NCBI GenBank assembly: GCA_022266195.1
Contig: WHVY01000004.1
Location: 7,085,501 to 7,149,500, forward strand
Length of the DNA: 64,000 nucleotides
From: Tetranychus cinnabarinus
Lineage: Eukaryota; Arthropoda; Arachnida; Trombidiformes; Tetranychidae
Reading direction: 5' to 3'
Program-made: the position numbers and the translations under genes
Shown here: positions 1 through 10,944 of the stretch, in pieces
Position numbering within the stretch: the stretch's first letter is position 1
How the letters are laid out: each line of letters opens with the position of its first letter
The notes under the pieces: generated by a model
Seen by the model: the letters and a program-made list of their open reading frames with translations, nothing else
Databases searched by the model: none
What the model was told of the DNA's origin: nothing

Positions 1-3000
1 TGCCTTGCTCCAACAAATACCTAATGTTTCACCTACTGGTCGATATACAACGGCTGTACCCTTATTTTCAATCCTCGCAGTATCCGCCCTGAAAGAAGTG
101 TTTGAAGACATTAAACGTCACCGAGCTGATCGCACAGTCAACCGGAGCAAAGCTTTGGTTTTAAATAAATGTACCAACCAATGGGAGATTAAATTTTGGA
201 TGGACATTATGGTTGGTGATGTGATTAAAGTGAAAAATGATGGCTTCTTTCCAGCTGATCTTTTGTTACTTGCCTCTTCTGAGCCAAATGGTATGTGCTA
301 CATTGAAACTGCTAACCTTGATGGTGAAACAAATTTAAAAATACGTCAATCACTTGCTGCAACGTATCATTGTATCACTAGTGAACAGTTGATAAATGAT
401 CTATCACTAGCCTCAGTTTCCTGTGAACCTCCTAACAAGCATCTCTATGAGTTCCATGGTAACTTAAAAGTTGGAGATACTCTTTATCCTATTAATCCTG
501 ATCAAATTTTATTGAGAGGGGCTAAATTAAAAAATACCAATTGGATTTTCGGTACTGTTTTGTACACTGGACATGAAACAAAGCTAATGATGAATAGTAT
601 GCTTCAAGCTCCTCTTAAACAGTCTCGTGTTGAACAAATTACCAATTCACAAATTTTAAACTTATTTGGCATTCTACTTTCCATTGGAGCTATCTCTACT
701 ATCGCTAACCTTATATGGAATAATGGAGCTGAAAATCATTGGTACCTTGATGAGAAATCAACCTCATCCAATTTTGCTTACACTTTTCTAACCTTTTTCA
801 TTCTTTACAATAATTTAATTCCAATTTCATTACAAGTAACATTAGAGGTTGTACGCTTTGTACAAGCTCATTTTATTAATTCAGACTTAGAAATGTATTG
901 CTCTGAGTCTGATACTCCTGCAATGGCGCGCACATCCAATTTAAATGAGGAACTTGGCCAAGTACGTTACATTCTTTCGGATAAAACAGGAACTTTAACT
1001 CGGAACGTGATGGAGTTTCGTCAGTGTTCCATAGCTGGGATAATATTTTCTGCGGAAGAAGGGACAAAGATGGTCAATTTAATAAACACTAGTCAAGAAA
1101 AAGGACATTATATTCGTGAATTTTTAACTCTACTGGCAATCTGTCATACAGTGGTTCCTGAAAAAGATTCAGATGAATCTAGTGATGGTGGAATCAAATA
1201 TCAAGCTGCCAGTCCAGATGAAGGAGCTCTTGTCAAAGGAGTAGCGAATATTGGTTTTAAGTTTACTACAAGGACTCCTGATTATGTCTACATCAATGCC
1301 CTTGGCCGAGAAGAAAAGTACCAAATATTGAATGTTCTTGAATTCAACTCTGAAAGAAAAAGAATGTCTGTGATAGTCAGGTGTCCCAATGGAAAAATTA
1401 AATTATACATTAAAGGAGCCGATACAGTACTTTACGAGCGATTAGCAAATGAACAATTTGCTGATGTTACAGTTGAACATTTAAGTGTATTTGCCAGTCA
1501 AGGTTTGAGAACACTGTGCTGTGGTTATGCAAATATCGATGAGACCACCTATGCTGATTGGACGAAAGACTATCAAAAAGCAATCAACGATGTGTCAAGC
1601 AACCGTGAAGAGACCATTGGTCAAGTGATGAATAAGATTGAGCAAAAATTGAGTTTATTGGGAGCAACAGCGATTGAAGATAAACTTCAAGATGGTGTAC
1701 CTGAAACTATTGAAACTCTTTTAAAGGCGGACATCAAGATTTGGGTACTTACTGGGGATAAGCAAGAGACAGCAATCAATATTGGCCACTCTTGCAGATT
1801 AATACGTGACTCTAATCCTTTAATAATTATTAATGAAGATTCATTAGATGCAACTCGTGAAGCTATCAGAGAGGTTGAACCCACACCAGGATCGGTTCTA
1901 GTGATTGATGGTAAATCTCTCAAGTATGCTTTAGCTTCTGATATCAAAGCTGAATTTGTTGACATTGCTTTAGTATCTACTGCCGTTATCTGTTGTCGAG
2001 TTTCACCTATTCAAAAGGCTGAAATTGTCGACATGGTTAAGTCAAAGACCGGTGAAGTGTGCCTTGCCATTGGTGATGGTGCAAATGATGTTGCTATGAT
2101 CAGAGCAGCTAATGTCGGTGTTGGCATATCTGGTCACGAAGGCTTACAAGCAGTTCACTCAGCAGACTACAGTATTCCCCAGTTTCGCTTTTTAGCCCGT
2201 CTTCTTTTGGTCCATGGAGCATGGTCACTTTCCCGTCTCTGTAAATTAATCCTCTATTCTTTTTACAAAAACATCGCCTTATGCATCATTGAACTCTGGT
2301 TTGCTTGTGTAAGTGCCTGGAGCGGACAAACCATCTTCGACCGATGGACCATTGGTTTGTACAATGTTTTCTTTACCGCCCTTCCTCCCTTTGCCATCGG
2401 TCTATTTGATCGACAGTGTTCAGCAGAAACCATGTTAAAGTATCCGGGTCTATACCGTATAGCCAATGAAACAGTTTTCACCTTAAGACTTTTCTGGATT
2501 TGGATCGGAACTGCAATTTGGCATTCTTTGGTTCTTTTCTGGTTGACTTATGTTGTAGTGAAAAATGACGCCCTCTGGCCTCATGGTCTTTCTGACGGAG
2601 GTTACCTTGTTTTTGGTAATGTATTATATACCTACGTGGTTGTCACGGTGTGCCTCAAAGCAGGTCTTGAAATATCAGCCTGGACCTGGGTCACTCATGC
2701 AACCATTTGGTCATCCATTGGCATCTGGTTCATCTTCCTCATTGTTTATTCATATTTTTGGCCAAGTTTACCCATTGCAGCTGATATGTTGGCAATGTAT
2801 AAATTGGTTTTCTCATCATACATCTTCTGGCTTGGACTTATTATCGTACCTTTCATCACCTTGATATTTGACATTGTTTACAAAATTGTGGTCCGTACCT
2901 GTTACAAAACACTGGCTGACCAAGTCCTTGAAGAGGAAAAAAGTCTAGTCTCATCATCATCCCAACAAACCCTATTAACCGAGACTGCCAGGTTAATTCG

Positions 3001-3205
3001 TAACGTTTTCGATAAGAACAAATCTCGTGGAAAATCTAAAAGAGGTAAACAAGATTCCTCAGCGGACAAACGAAAATCAAGAGTAGATCTCGAAGTTGAA
3101 CTTCAACACGGTTATGCTTTTTCACAAGAGGAGCACGGAGCTGTTCGCCAGTCCGAGCTTATTCGCAAATATGATACAACCAAAGCAAAACCTGAAGGAG
3201 TTTAA
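1..3205 (+). CDS. ATP8A: P4-type phospholipid-transporting ATPase, ATP8A-like (5' partial)
   Basis: This is a phospholipid flippase of the P4-ATPase family, which moves aminophospholipids to the cytosolic leaflet, normally with a CDC50 partner. The reading frame is already open at base 1 and runs about 1067 codons without an intron to TAA at 3203-3205. The N-terminus and first membrane segments lie upstream of the window; no real start codon is visible. Seen in order: the actuator-domain DGET loop near nt 320, the membrane PISL motif near nt 820, the phosphorylation motif DKTGTLT with its catalytic Asp near nt 980, the nucleotide-binding region with KGAD, the hinge motif GDGAND near nt 2070, and several C-terminal hydrophobic segments. 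The tail has the FSQEEHGAV and YDTTK elements of ATP8A1/ATP8A2, which argues for ATP8A rather than ATP8B, ATP9 or ATP11. Such a long uninterrupted exon is unlike the many-exon vertebrate genes. Family assignment is firm; the orthologue is probable. Confidence 0.96.
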   Translation, partial: ALLQQIPNVSPTGRYTTAVPLFSILAVSALKEVFEDIKRHRADRTVNRSKALVLNKCTNQWEIKFWMDIMVGDVIKVKNDGFFPADLLLLASSEPNGMCYIETANLDGETNLKIRQSLAATYHCITSEQLINDLSLASVSCEPPNKHLYEFHGNLKVGDTLYPINPDQILLRGAKLKNTNWIFGTVLYTGHETKLMMNSMLQAPLKQSRVEQITNSQILNLFGILLSIGAISTIANLIWNNGAENHWYLDEKSTSSNFAYTFLTFFILYNNLIPISLQVTLEVVRFVQAHFINSDLEMYCSESDTPAMARTSNLNEELGQVRYILSDKTGTLTRNVMEFRQCSIAGIIFSAEEGTKMVNLINTSQEKGHYIREFLTLLAICHTVVPEKDSDESSDGGIKYQAASPDEGALVKGVANIGFKFTTRTPDYVYINALGREEKYQILNVLEFNSERKRMSVIVRCPNGKIKLYIKGADTVLYERLANEQFADVTVEHLSVFASQGLRTLCCGYANIDETTYADWTKDYQKAINDVSSNREETIGQVMNKIEQKLSLLGATAIEDKLQDGVPETIETLLKADIKIWVLTGDKQETAINIGHSCRLIRDSNPLIIINEDSLDATREAIREVEPTPGSVLVIDGKSLKYALASDIKAEFVDIALVSTAVICCRVSPIQKAEIVDMVKSKTGEVCLAIGDGANDVAMIRAANVGVGISGHEGLQAVHSADYSIPQFRFLARLLLVHGAWSLSRLCKLILYSFYKNIALCIIELWFACVSAWSGQTIFDRWTIGLYNVFFTALPPFAIGLFDRQCSAETMLKYPGLYRIANETVFTLRLFWIWIGTAIWHSLVLFWLTYVVVKNDALWPHGLSDGGYLVFGNVLYTYVVVTVCLKAGLEISAWTWVTHATIWSSIGIWFIFLIVYSYFWPSLPIAADMLAMYKLVFSSYIFWLGLIIVPFITLIFDIVYKIVVRTCYKTLADQVLEEEKSLVSSSSQQTLLTETARLIRNVFDKNKSRGKSKRGKQDSSADKRKSRVDLEVELQHGYAFSQEEHGAVRQSELIRKYDTTKAKPEGV

Positions 3206-6184
3206 CTTTCACACCTTTTTGTTATTGAGACTTAACATTCACATTAGCAGGAAAACAAAAGCAAGAATGAATTGAAAGTATAAAAGAAAAAATATAACTG
3301 AATCATGAATTTTATAAGTAATGTTTATTTATATACATGCCGTTTAATGATGATCATCATAAGGCAAAGAGACTTAATCTGAATTAGTAGTCGTTCATTT
3401 TCTAATAACTCTATGATTATCAATTCAGCTATATTAAATACTATGTACATAGAACCCAAAATGCGTGTGTGTGTTGAGCGATGCAATGAAATTCAGAAGT
3501 TAAAAGAAGAATCTTTCAATTCTTCTTTTCATCTTCAATCCCTTTTTTATTATGAATGTGTTATACCAATTTTACAAACAAATCACACAAATCAAATTGT
3601 CTTTTGATTTTGTTGAAAAACACTGTAATTGCAAGTGAAATTGACTCGCTGATGTGATACAGCATATCTGATTTCATCTCTTTTTCCCTCTCCTTTCCCA
3701 CCGTTCAGACCAAATTGTAAACTCTTATCAACCTACCACCACAATTATTGCCAGAGCAATTAGCAAGATTTATAAATTATCACACCATCATCATAATTCT
3801 GTAACTCAATAACACCCTTTGTTTCTCCTTTTCTTAACCTCTCAGCCTTTTCATCAACACCAACACCAACAATTTTTTTCATGATATTTCTCTATAACCT
3901 TGAGTTTTGTATATCATAAGCTTTAATCCAGATACTTTTATCCCTCTTATCATGATTATTATTAATTTAATTACTTAAATAATAGGAATCAATTGATCAA
4001 TTTCACCTCTACTTATAAAAGCGCAAACCTTCAACTTTTTGTATTCGATCAGTTCTAATATAATAATAATACGAGAATTAATTGCAACTACTTTGTTAAC
4101 AATCAACCAGAAGAGTAAATTGTAAATTTATCTTCTCTCTTTTCTTGCAATTTGATCAGTCTTTTACAATTAACTAATTTCAAAATATATAAATAAACCT
4201 TTATATATATTGAAACAAATGGCACACAAATGATTGTTATCAAAATTATCATTTCCACCCTTTTAATCAAAGTTAAGACAATTGTCAAACGCATCAATTC
4301 ACTAGTTAAATTGTAAACCTAATTTACGGGCAAAATAGGCACATTTTAAGCAACAATTAATATCAAATAATTTTTTCCTAACCAAATTGTTTAACATTAT
4401 GTTTCAATTGTCATAAGATTCATCATTTAATTGTTGACAACAGTCTGTCCAATCAATTGACTAAGGAGAAATGTTAATGGTAATTTAAATGATAATAATT
4501 ATGTCCATTTGTAAATTGAATTGAAAACGCGAGTAAAATCAAAATTTTCAATCAAATTTCTAACCAAATTATCCTTTTAATGTAAAAAACGCAAAAAAAA
4601 AACAAAAAATTTAGATCTTTTTAGTTGACTCATTTGAAAAGTCAAGTTTTAAATGTTGACATTGCAATCCAATTCAATCAATTCACTCTGCTCTCATTAA
4701 ACAATTGTGATCTTAAGCTTAATTTTCAATCACACAATTAACTTGAATGTGACTTAACTTGCAAATCCCTTCCTCATTCTTTATATTAGACTATTCATCT
4801 CCTGTTAATCCCCAAGCATCTTCATCTGACTATGTATCATTAATCCGACCCGAAGATGAGGATCAAAGTTGAAACTAGACATTTTCCTATTCAATTGAAA
4901 GACTGTTTTCTTAAAAAAACAACCAAAAAACACCCAAATTTAAAAGCAAATGACCAAACGCCCATCACTTGCCATCAACTTTCCATCCTTGTCATCACAT
5001 CATCATGATCATCGTTTCCATATATTTCAAATATCCTCAACTCTTTTCATATCATCATGCAAAGCTCACCAATTCCTTCAATTGTAAACAAGCAACAAAA
5101 TTATTTTCAATTTACTGTATGATTATACTCAATCGCAATCCTAAATTATCATCATTTCCTTTCTCATCACCATTGTATGATTTACCTTTCCATCAATTTC
5201 TGTTCTTTCCTTTTTTCCTCTCTTAAATTGTAATTGTATCAAATCTGTTCATTATCTCTTAATCTATGTAGTCTAATGTCAAATTGTTGATTTAATTCCT
5301 TAATTGTCGCCGTATTTTCTCCTCACTGTTTGGTCCGTCTTTTACCTTCACTTGATTGTCAATCGTCTCCGTCTTCACCAATCTCTCTGTCCAAAGTGAG
5401 CCCAAATTTACCACCAACTATTCAACTCGTCCATCAAACCAGAAGGAATCTTGTTGACCATACCATCTGATTCGTTGGATTAGCTCATCTCTGTTTCCAT
5501 CTCTCATTGCTTTTCAGGCTAAAATTGAAAATGGAAATTTCGCCCTTTTCCTTCTTTACCTTTCATTTCATTGACTATTTTCAATAATTTACTGCAATCA
5601 TTATAATTATTGTACAATCAACACTTTTCCCACTTCGATATATTTCATTGTTATTTGCCTTTCCTTTTAAAAAAACGATTTAGGTTTCCCATAATGTAAT
5701 CCCGATTAATTGTTTCCCATTTCACCTCTTCACAGATGAACGTACATTTCAATCTTCACGTCTTATTGTCGTTAATCCATCAACCTAAATTGTCAACTTA
5801 TTTGTTTATTATTGTGGTCATAATTATTAATTACCTCGAGTTTACTAAATATAACTGCTAATTTGAAAAACAAAATCAAAGACAGAAATTATTCAAACTA
5901 TTTTGTGGCTTGAAAATAAAAACAACTGTTAAATTAACTCTTAATTTTCTGGTAAGATTTCTGGTTTTATTTATCACTCATTACTCTTTGGTGTTTGCTA
6001 AACAGGACATTACCAGACTTTTTAGTGAATTTGGTGCAGTTACTGATGATTATGACGATGATCATGATGCCGCTGATTAATAGGTCCAAACGCTTTTTGT
6101 ATGTCTCTCATGCTAATAACCCCAACCATTTCTTTCGCTTAATATTGACAATACTTAAACATTTTAACTTAACCCACTGAATCC
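3206..6184. other. Intergenic region, no supported gene
   Basis: About 3 kb of AT-rich DNA downstream of the flippase. It includes the flippase 3' UTR, but I could not place the poly(A) site with confidence. Short open frames occur, but none has a recognisable domain. One frame following a possible acceptor at 6002-6004 reads like the start of an RNA-recognition fold and then stops after about two dozen codons (see findings). Confidence 0.5.
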
Positions 6185-6418
6185 ATGTTGATGTCCACTC
6201 CAGATCAAAGCCAGACGATTAGTGAACCAGTTGGTGGCAGTATTAGCACTAGTAGCAATCTTAATTGGATATCTCGTTGGTTTAATGGTCAATCATCAAG
6301 CAAGAGACGAGCAAGATCTAGAACAGATGATGTTTCCCTTGTCATACCGACCGTTAGTGAAACAATCGGAACAGCTAATCAAGAGATTGGACCTTTAATT
6401 AGTGCCACTTCAAGTTGA
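6185..6418 (+). CDS. Possible small protein or terminal exon, unknown
   Basis: An ATG-started frame of 77 codons rich in Ser and Thr, with a basic patch (KRRARSR) in the middle and a TGA at 6416-6418. I do not recognise a family. The composition looks more like real coding sequence than the surrounding AT-rich DNA. It is short, has no clear upstream exon, and its codon use was not tested. It could be a small gene, the last exon of an unseen gene, or chance. Confidence 0.25.
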   Translation: MLMSTPDQSQTISEPVGGSISTSSNLNWISRWFNGQSSSKRRARSRTDDVSLVIPTVSETIGTANQEIGPLISATSS

Positions 6419-7850
6419 AAATTTAATTTAAAATCAATCAGTAAAATCAACTGAGGCCATAGAATTATTATTACCCAAAAAAACTGGTAAACAAAGCAAA
6501 CTGGTCAAAAATGGTTTTCATTTATTTTGCTGTAGCTGCCAAACTAAATTTACAATATTTTCAATTGTTGCTATCATCATTAACCATGATGACAATTTTA
6601 TCCAATTTTATCAGTCAATTGTGATCTCTTCAATTGCTAATCAATCTTAATTTTTGTTTCACCTTAACGTTTTCATCTTTTTATTACTTTAAATGACCAA
6701 AATTATCATTATTACTACTCTCGCAATTTGTTTGTGTTTACCAGCCAAACAACATTTATTTTTATCATAATTAACCACATTATTACAAGGTTAATTTTAT
6801 TATCGGTGATGCATGTTAAATTAAAATTTTATGTTTTCATTTGAGAAAACTATTAAAAATTATAATTTCGCTCTGAAATCTATTCTTGTCAGCAATAATA
6901 ATGATAATATAACATTGGTTGACTCTTTTACACTGGCCGTTAATCTTAACATCTATACAATAAATATAAGTGAATGTATCAAATTTTGGGCTAAACTGTT
7001 ATTGCGGCTAAACTGAAAGGATCCTAAGGACAATTTTCACACAACCTGAAAGGCATGATTGGACTGCATGTACAAGAACTGTCAGAGCTTAATCAGAATC
7101 CACTGATTTTACTGAGAAATTCACTTTTAAACAGAGTGAGGGAAAAACGCGAAACCCAAACCCAACACAAAATACAAAACTAACTTCAAGAGTTGATATT
7201 TGGTATTGGTTTTTGGTTTTTTTCATCAAGAATTGAGTCTTTTCAATGATGATTGATTTTATCCTACTCAGTGAGACGTCTGATCATAGTCATGATCGGA
7301 AGGTCCACCTATTTCAGTCATACTCACCACATTTTGGAATCACCAAGTCTATTAATTTTGCTGTAACACATGCTCTATGTTGGAGTAATACATTTCAATG
7401 AAATTACTATTAAACAGAAGCTAATTTTTTGCAATTAAATATATTGTTGTTACTTTTATTGAAAATTTTTTGAGGTAGAAGGTCAAGTTCAACAAGTAAT
7501 ACAAATAAAAATTAAGTGAACCAATTATGAATGCATTTATAATAATACAATCCATAAAACGGATTGAATGAAAAACAATCAATTTTATCAAAACCAGTGG
7601 ATCAATGAGATGTTATAAAAGGATTGTAAAAGCTGTTTCTCATTAATTTGCTAAATCAGCTCAAAACAGCAAAGAGTAGTGATAAAAAAATCAATAAATA
7701 AGTTATTACAAATTAATTAAAGATATCTGGTAATAATTGGTATTTACAGTATATTTTAAATGGGTAAATGAATGTTAAACCAGGATATTGATTAGTGGTA
7801 AATGTTGGTGAAACCGGAGAAATGGCAATTACAGTTTCAATTCAGTTTCA
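6419..7850. other. Intergenic region, no supported gene
   Basis: About 1.4 kb of AT-rich sequence. I see no gene, RNA or repeat in it. The last part will hold the 3' UTR of the lysozyme gene that is read from the opposite strand. Confidence 0.5.
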
Positions 7851-8452
7851 TCAATAAAGTGGGCAACCCTGAAGATAAGCCATTAAATATTTGCCCCGAC
7901 AATTGTTAACCCATTCAGGCCAATATGAGAATCCATATTTGGCATAAATTTTACGCCAACAACGAACGTCATCAGTTAATTGATCGTCAATCATTTTACC
8001 ACAAGGAACTCGGCATAAAGAGTCATCAATTTGAGGTCCATTATCGCCACAATGTTCACCAACTTTAAACTGTTTCAAATGGGATAAAGTAAAAAAGACA
8101 ATTAATCTAAATTGTATTTACAAATTGATTTACAATCTAAATGAACTAATGTAAAGAGGGAAATAAAATGTTGAACTAAATTTACCTGAAATATTCCGTA
8201 TCGTCTGCCTTCTCGGGTTTCAGTGATCTTGAAAGCATCAAATTTAGATGAATGTTCAACCAGACAAAGTAAACTGGGAATAATGCTCTTTGAAACTTTG
8301 TACCGAGTGTAAAAAGACTTTGCCAATGAACATCGATTCATTTCACGTGAAGAGACCGGAATTAAATTGAACAGGCCAACAATCAGCAGACCAAGTAAAA
8401 TGGTATTTCCATTGGTCAGTTGATTCACAGTTAAACCTTTAGCATTGATCAT
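7851..8452 (-). CDS. C-type lysozyme-like secreted protein, second catalytic Asp replaced
   Basis: C-type lysozymes are secreted glycosidases that cut peptidoglycan. Two exons: 8452-8186 and 8069-7851, joined in phase 0 across a 116-bp GT-AG intron, give 161 aa. ATG at 8452 starts a polar stretch followed by a hydrophobic segment (residues about 17-35) that would serve as a signal peptide, leaving about 126 mature residues, the family's usual length. All eight disulphide cysteines are present in the standard spacing, as are the motifs CLVEH, YGIFQ, DDVRC and WVNNC. The first catalytic acid (Glu35 of hen lysozyme) is Glu66 of the precursor. The residue matching catalytic Asp52, just before YGIFQ, is Arg84. 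The enzyme may therefore be weak, altered or non-hydrolytic. The N-terminal extension ahead of the signal core is somewhat long, so an unseen upstream exon is possible. Confidence 0.9.
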
Positions 8453-8569
8453 GTTGAACCAGAAATGGAAAGGTTTAGGTTTGAAGAAATGCAAAAAATG
8501 GAAAGATAATAAAAGCGAAAATTGCAGTTAAATTAATGAACACAAATTAATCCAAGTTTAAATTGTAAA

Positions 8570-8590
8570 CACAAGATATAAATACACTTA
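8570..8590 (-). promoter_or_regulatory. Possible TATA element upstream of the lysozyme gene
   Basis: Read on the minus strand, a TATTTATA tract lies about 125-130 bp before the lysozyme ATG. This is a reasonable distance for a core promoter with a short 5' UTR, but such tracts are common in AT-rich DNA and there is no direct evidence of a transcription start. Confidence 0.2.
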
Positions 8591-10320
8591 ATTAATCAAC
8601 TAGTAAAAGGTGAGAAAATAATTGTCAGCTGGATTGCAGAGGCAAATTTAATGTAAAGCTCAACATTGATCTAAGTTACAGTTAATGCAATGTTTCCAGT
8701 AACCGTCTAAGTATCCAACTAGTTGACGATTGGAAATGCTTAAGACCATTTATAAGCATTTAGATGTAATTATAAATAAAGCCTTGATTGCTGAGTACTA
8801 ATTATAATATTGGTAACTGGTTGCAACCCAGAACTAAAAGGAGGAAAAGACGTAGGCTGAGGTTGAATAGCGGGAAAAGGGAAAATTACAATTGGTTGAA
8901 AGAGCGATTCGTAAGGAACGACCCTCATCCAGTTATCCTCATCTTCATTCTCATCTTTATCATAATCAAAATCAGTTCCCAGTTCTGTGTTCCCCTGAAA
9001 TCCCCCCTTACCTCAGCAATCATCGAAACAATCATCTTAATAACCAAACACTATCATGAGACGCATAGACAGTTGCACTCATTGGTTGATGTTTAACTTT
9101 TTTGTCAATCTAAGGTTTCCATTTCAATCAATTGCACTTATTTTGAATTTTCATTCAGTTACCAACCATTTCTGCAATTAACTAAATGGTAATAATGAAG
9201 ACAGAAACGGGAATCAAAGGTTACTCCAAATGTACTTTCAATTGAATATTTCTTTACATTCAATGGTTGCTGTTTCATTTGGCAAGCCTTAAAGGGTTTG
9301 AACAAGAATTGGAAATATTTTTTACGTTCTTGTAAATGTTTTAATCATGCAAATTCATTGACTCATTAGTGGTGAGTCATTTCATGTTTGAAAACCAGTG
9401 AAAATGATCTTCAATGTTATCAATGTTACACCTCAATTATAAATTACATTGGAGTTACTGATCTTTAACCGGAGTCTAATTCAAACCAGTTATCAACGTC
9501 ATCATCATTCAACGTGATTAAATTGACTGTAAAGTTAAATGGCCAAAATAAGTCTGATCTAGTGTAACCACGGTTAGTGATTTAACCGTGATTACGCTTT
9601 TATCTTGCAAAAAAATGAATGCATCAAGAGCAGAAAATGATTGACATTAAACACTTACATTTGTAAAGCTTTGAAACTTCGCCTTATCCAAGTGAAAAAA
9701 GAAACCAAAAGTCACTCTTAATCATTGAATAATGATAAACAAATTGTATATTAATTATCAAACTAATTGAACGCGATTGATAAACACTGTTATAATTGAT
9801 GTTATTGTGTGTTGACTGCAAGATTCAACATAAACATGTGTGACAACCTCTCAACATTGTCACGTTATTGTGGGTAAACAAGGCGAACCCGGGAATCTTT
9901 TTTTCACAATTTCACGATAATTGCGATCCAATCAACGAGATATCCAATTGTTGCAACACTTTCCTGAAGTCTAATCAATAAATTCAACCATCAATTGTAA
10001 ACCAATGATTGCACCAAATGAACGCGTTCCTAATGTTTGTTACATTTAACTCTTCCTTTGAATGAACACTGTAGACAAAAATGTATTTGAACAAAACGTA
10101 ATTTTGATTCCTATGAAAACATTGATTTCAAAGGACAATTCGATTTTTATTGTCAACTATCAATATTAACAATGCAATGTTAGTTAAATACAATATAAAT
10201 GTTTGCAATATATTAATATAAATATAAATATCAAACATGAATCAATATCAATATAGAGGTAATGCCACCTAGTGACATAAGAGAGGGTCAACTATACATC
10301 CAGAAGGTTAGAGTGTGAGT
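8591..10320. other. Intergenic region, no supported gene
   Basis: About 1.7 kb. A 102-codon open frame at 8788-9096 is of a length expected by chance in DNA this AT-rich and shows no family. A small hairpin (CACGGTTA and its complement around six bases) lies near 9570-9592. I see nothing else of note. Confidence 0.5.
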
Positions 10321-10899
10321 TTAGTTAAGGATATCACCTAAAGCAGGAATATCTACTTCGAAATCGTCTGATTTTTCTTTCCTTGGATGGATTGGCTGGT
10401 CAACATGTGGAATGGCAGGTAAAGCGGGAACCGCTGGAATGGATGAATGGTCATCATAGTGAGATTCGTGGTGTTTGTTATGGTAAGGCTTTTGGTGGTG
10501 AACTACGTGAGCTACTTTTGACCCATGGTGATCAGGACCATTGAATTTGGCGTGTGCTGAGTCAACACTGGCAACACCAGGCTCGTTGGAATCAATCTTG
10601 ACACGGAAACCATTCTTGTCAGCAACATAGTGAACAATTCGGAGACGTCCATCTTTATCCTTTAACCCATAGGAGCCAGCCTTGTTACCCCAAGCATCAC
10701 CTGATTCCTCACGATAGTTTGAAGCGCCTTTAGGATCAAGAACGTTGTAACCAAAAGCGTAATTCCCTTTGCCATCTTGTTTTTGGAAAACTTTGGAAGC
10801 ACCTCCACCTCCATGACCATGTCCATAACCGTGGTCAAAGTGGGCGAAAGTTTGAACAGCGAAACAACACAATAAAATGACAATTGATAACTGTGACAT
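10321..10899 (-). CDS. Chitin-binding cuticle protein, Rebers-Riddiford (RR) type
   Basis: A structural protein of the arthropod cuticle that binds chitin fibres outside the epidermal cell. The ATG at 10899 gives 192 aa. Residues 1-19 are a clear signal peptide (hydrophobic core ending in FAH). A short His/Gly-rich segment follows, then the RR consensus: GNYAFGYNV, then GSYGLKDKDGRLRIVHYVAD, then NGFRV and NEPG. The VxYxADxxGF and NEPG signatures resemble mite and tick cuticle proteins (Chitin_bind_4 family). The C-terminal third is His-rich, then Pro/Ala-rich, and ends acidic. The open frame extends 15 codons upstream of this ATG without another Met, so this start is preferred. The visible gene is a single exon. 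There is no neighbouring paralogue in the window, although cuticle genes often cluster. Confidence 0.93.
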   Translation of the reverse strand: MSQLSIVILLCCFAVQTFAHFDHGYGHGHGGGGASKVFQKQDGKGNYAFGYNVLDPKGASNYREESGDAWGNKAGSYGLKDKDGRLRIVHYVADKNGFRVKIDSNEPGVASVDSAHAKFNGPDHHGSKVAHVVHHQKPYHNKHHESHYDDHSSIPAVPALPAIPHVDQPIHPRKEKSDDFEVDIPALGDILN

Positions 10900-10944
10900 G
10901 GCTCTTGGTGATTGGCTTAGTTGGTTGACTGTCGATGGAAACAC

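Noticed and set aside
8788..9096. 102-codon open frame with a hydrophobic middle
   Set aside because: Begins without a convincing start context, has no family resemblance and is expected by chance.
9570..9592. Small hairpin CACGGTTA...TAACCGTG
   Set aside because: An 8-bp stem is common by chance in a window this long; no associated gene or terminator role in a eukaryote.
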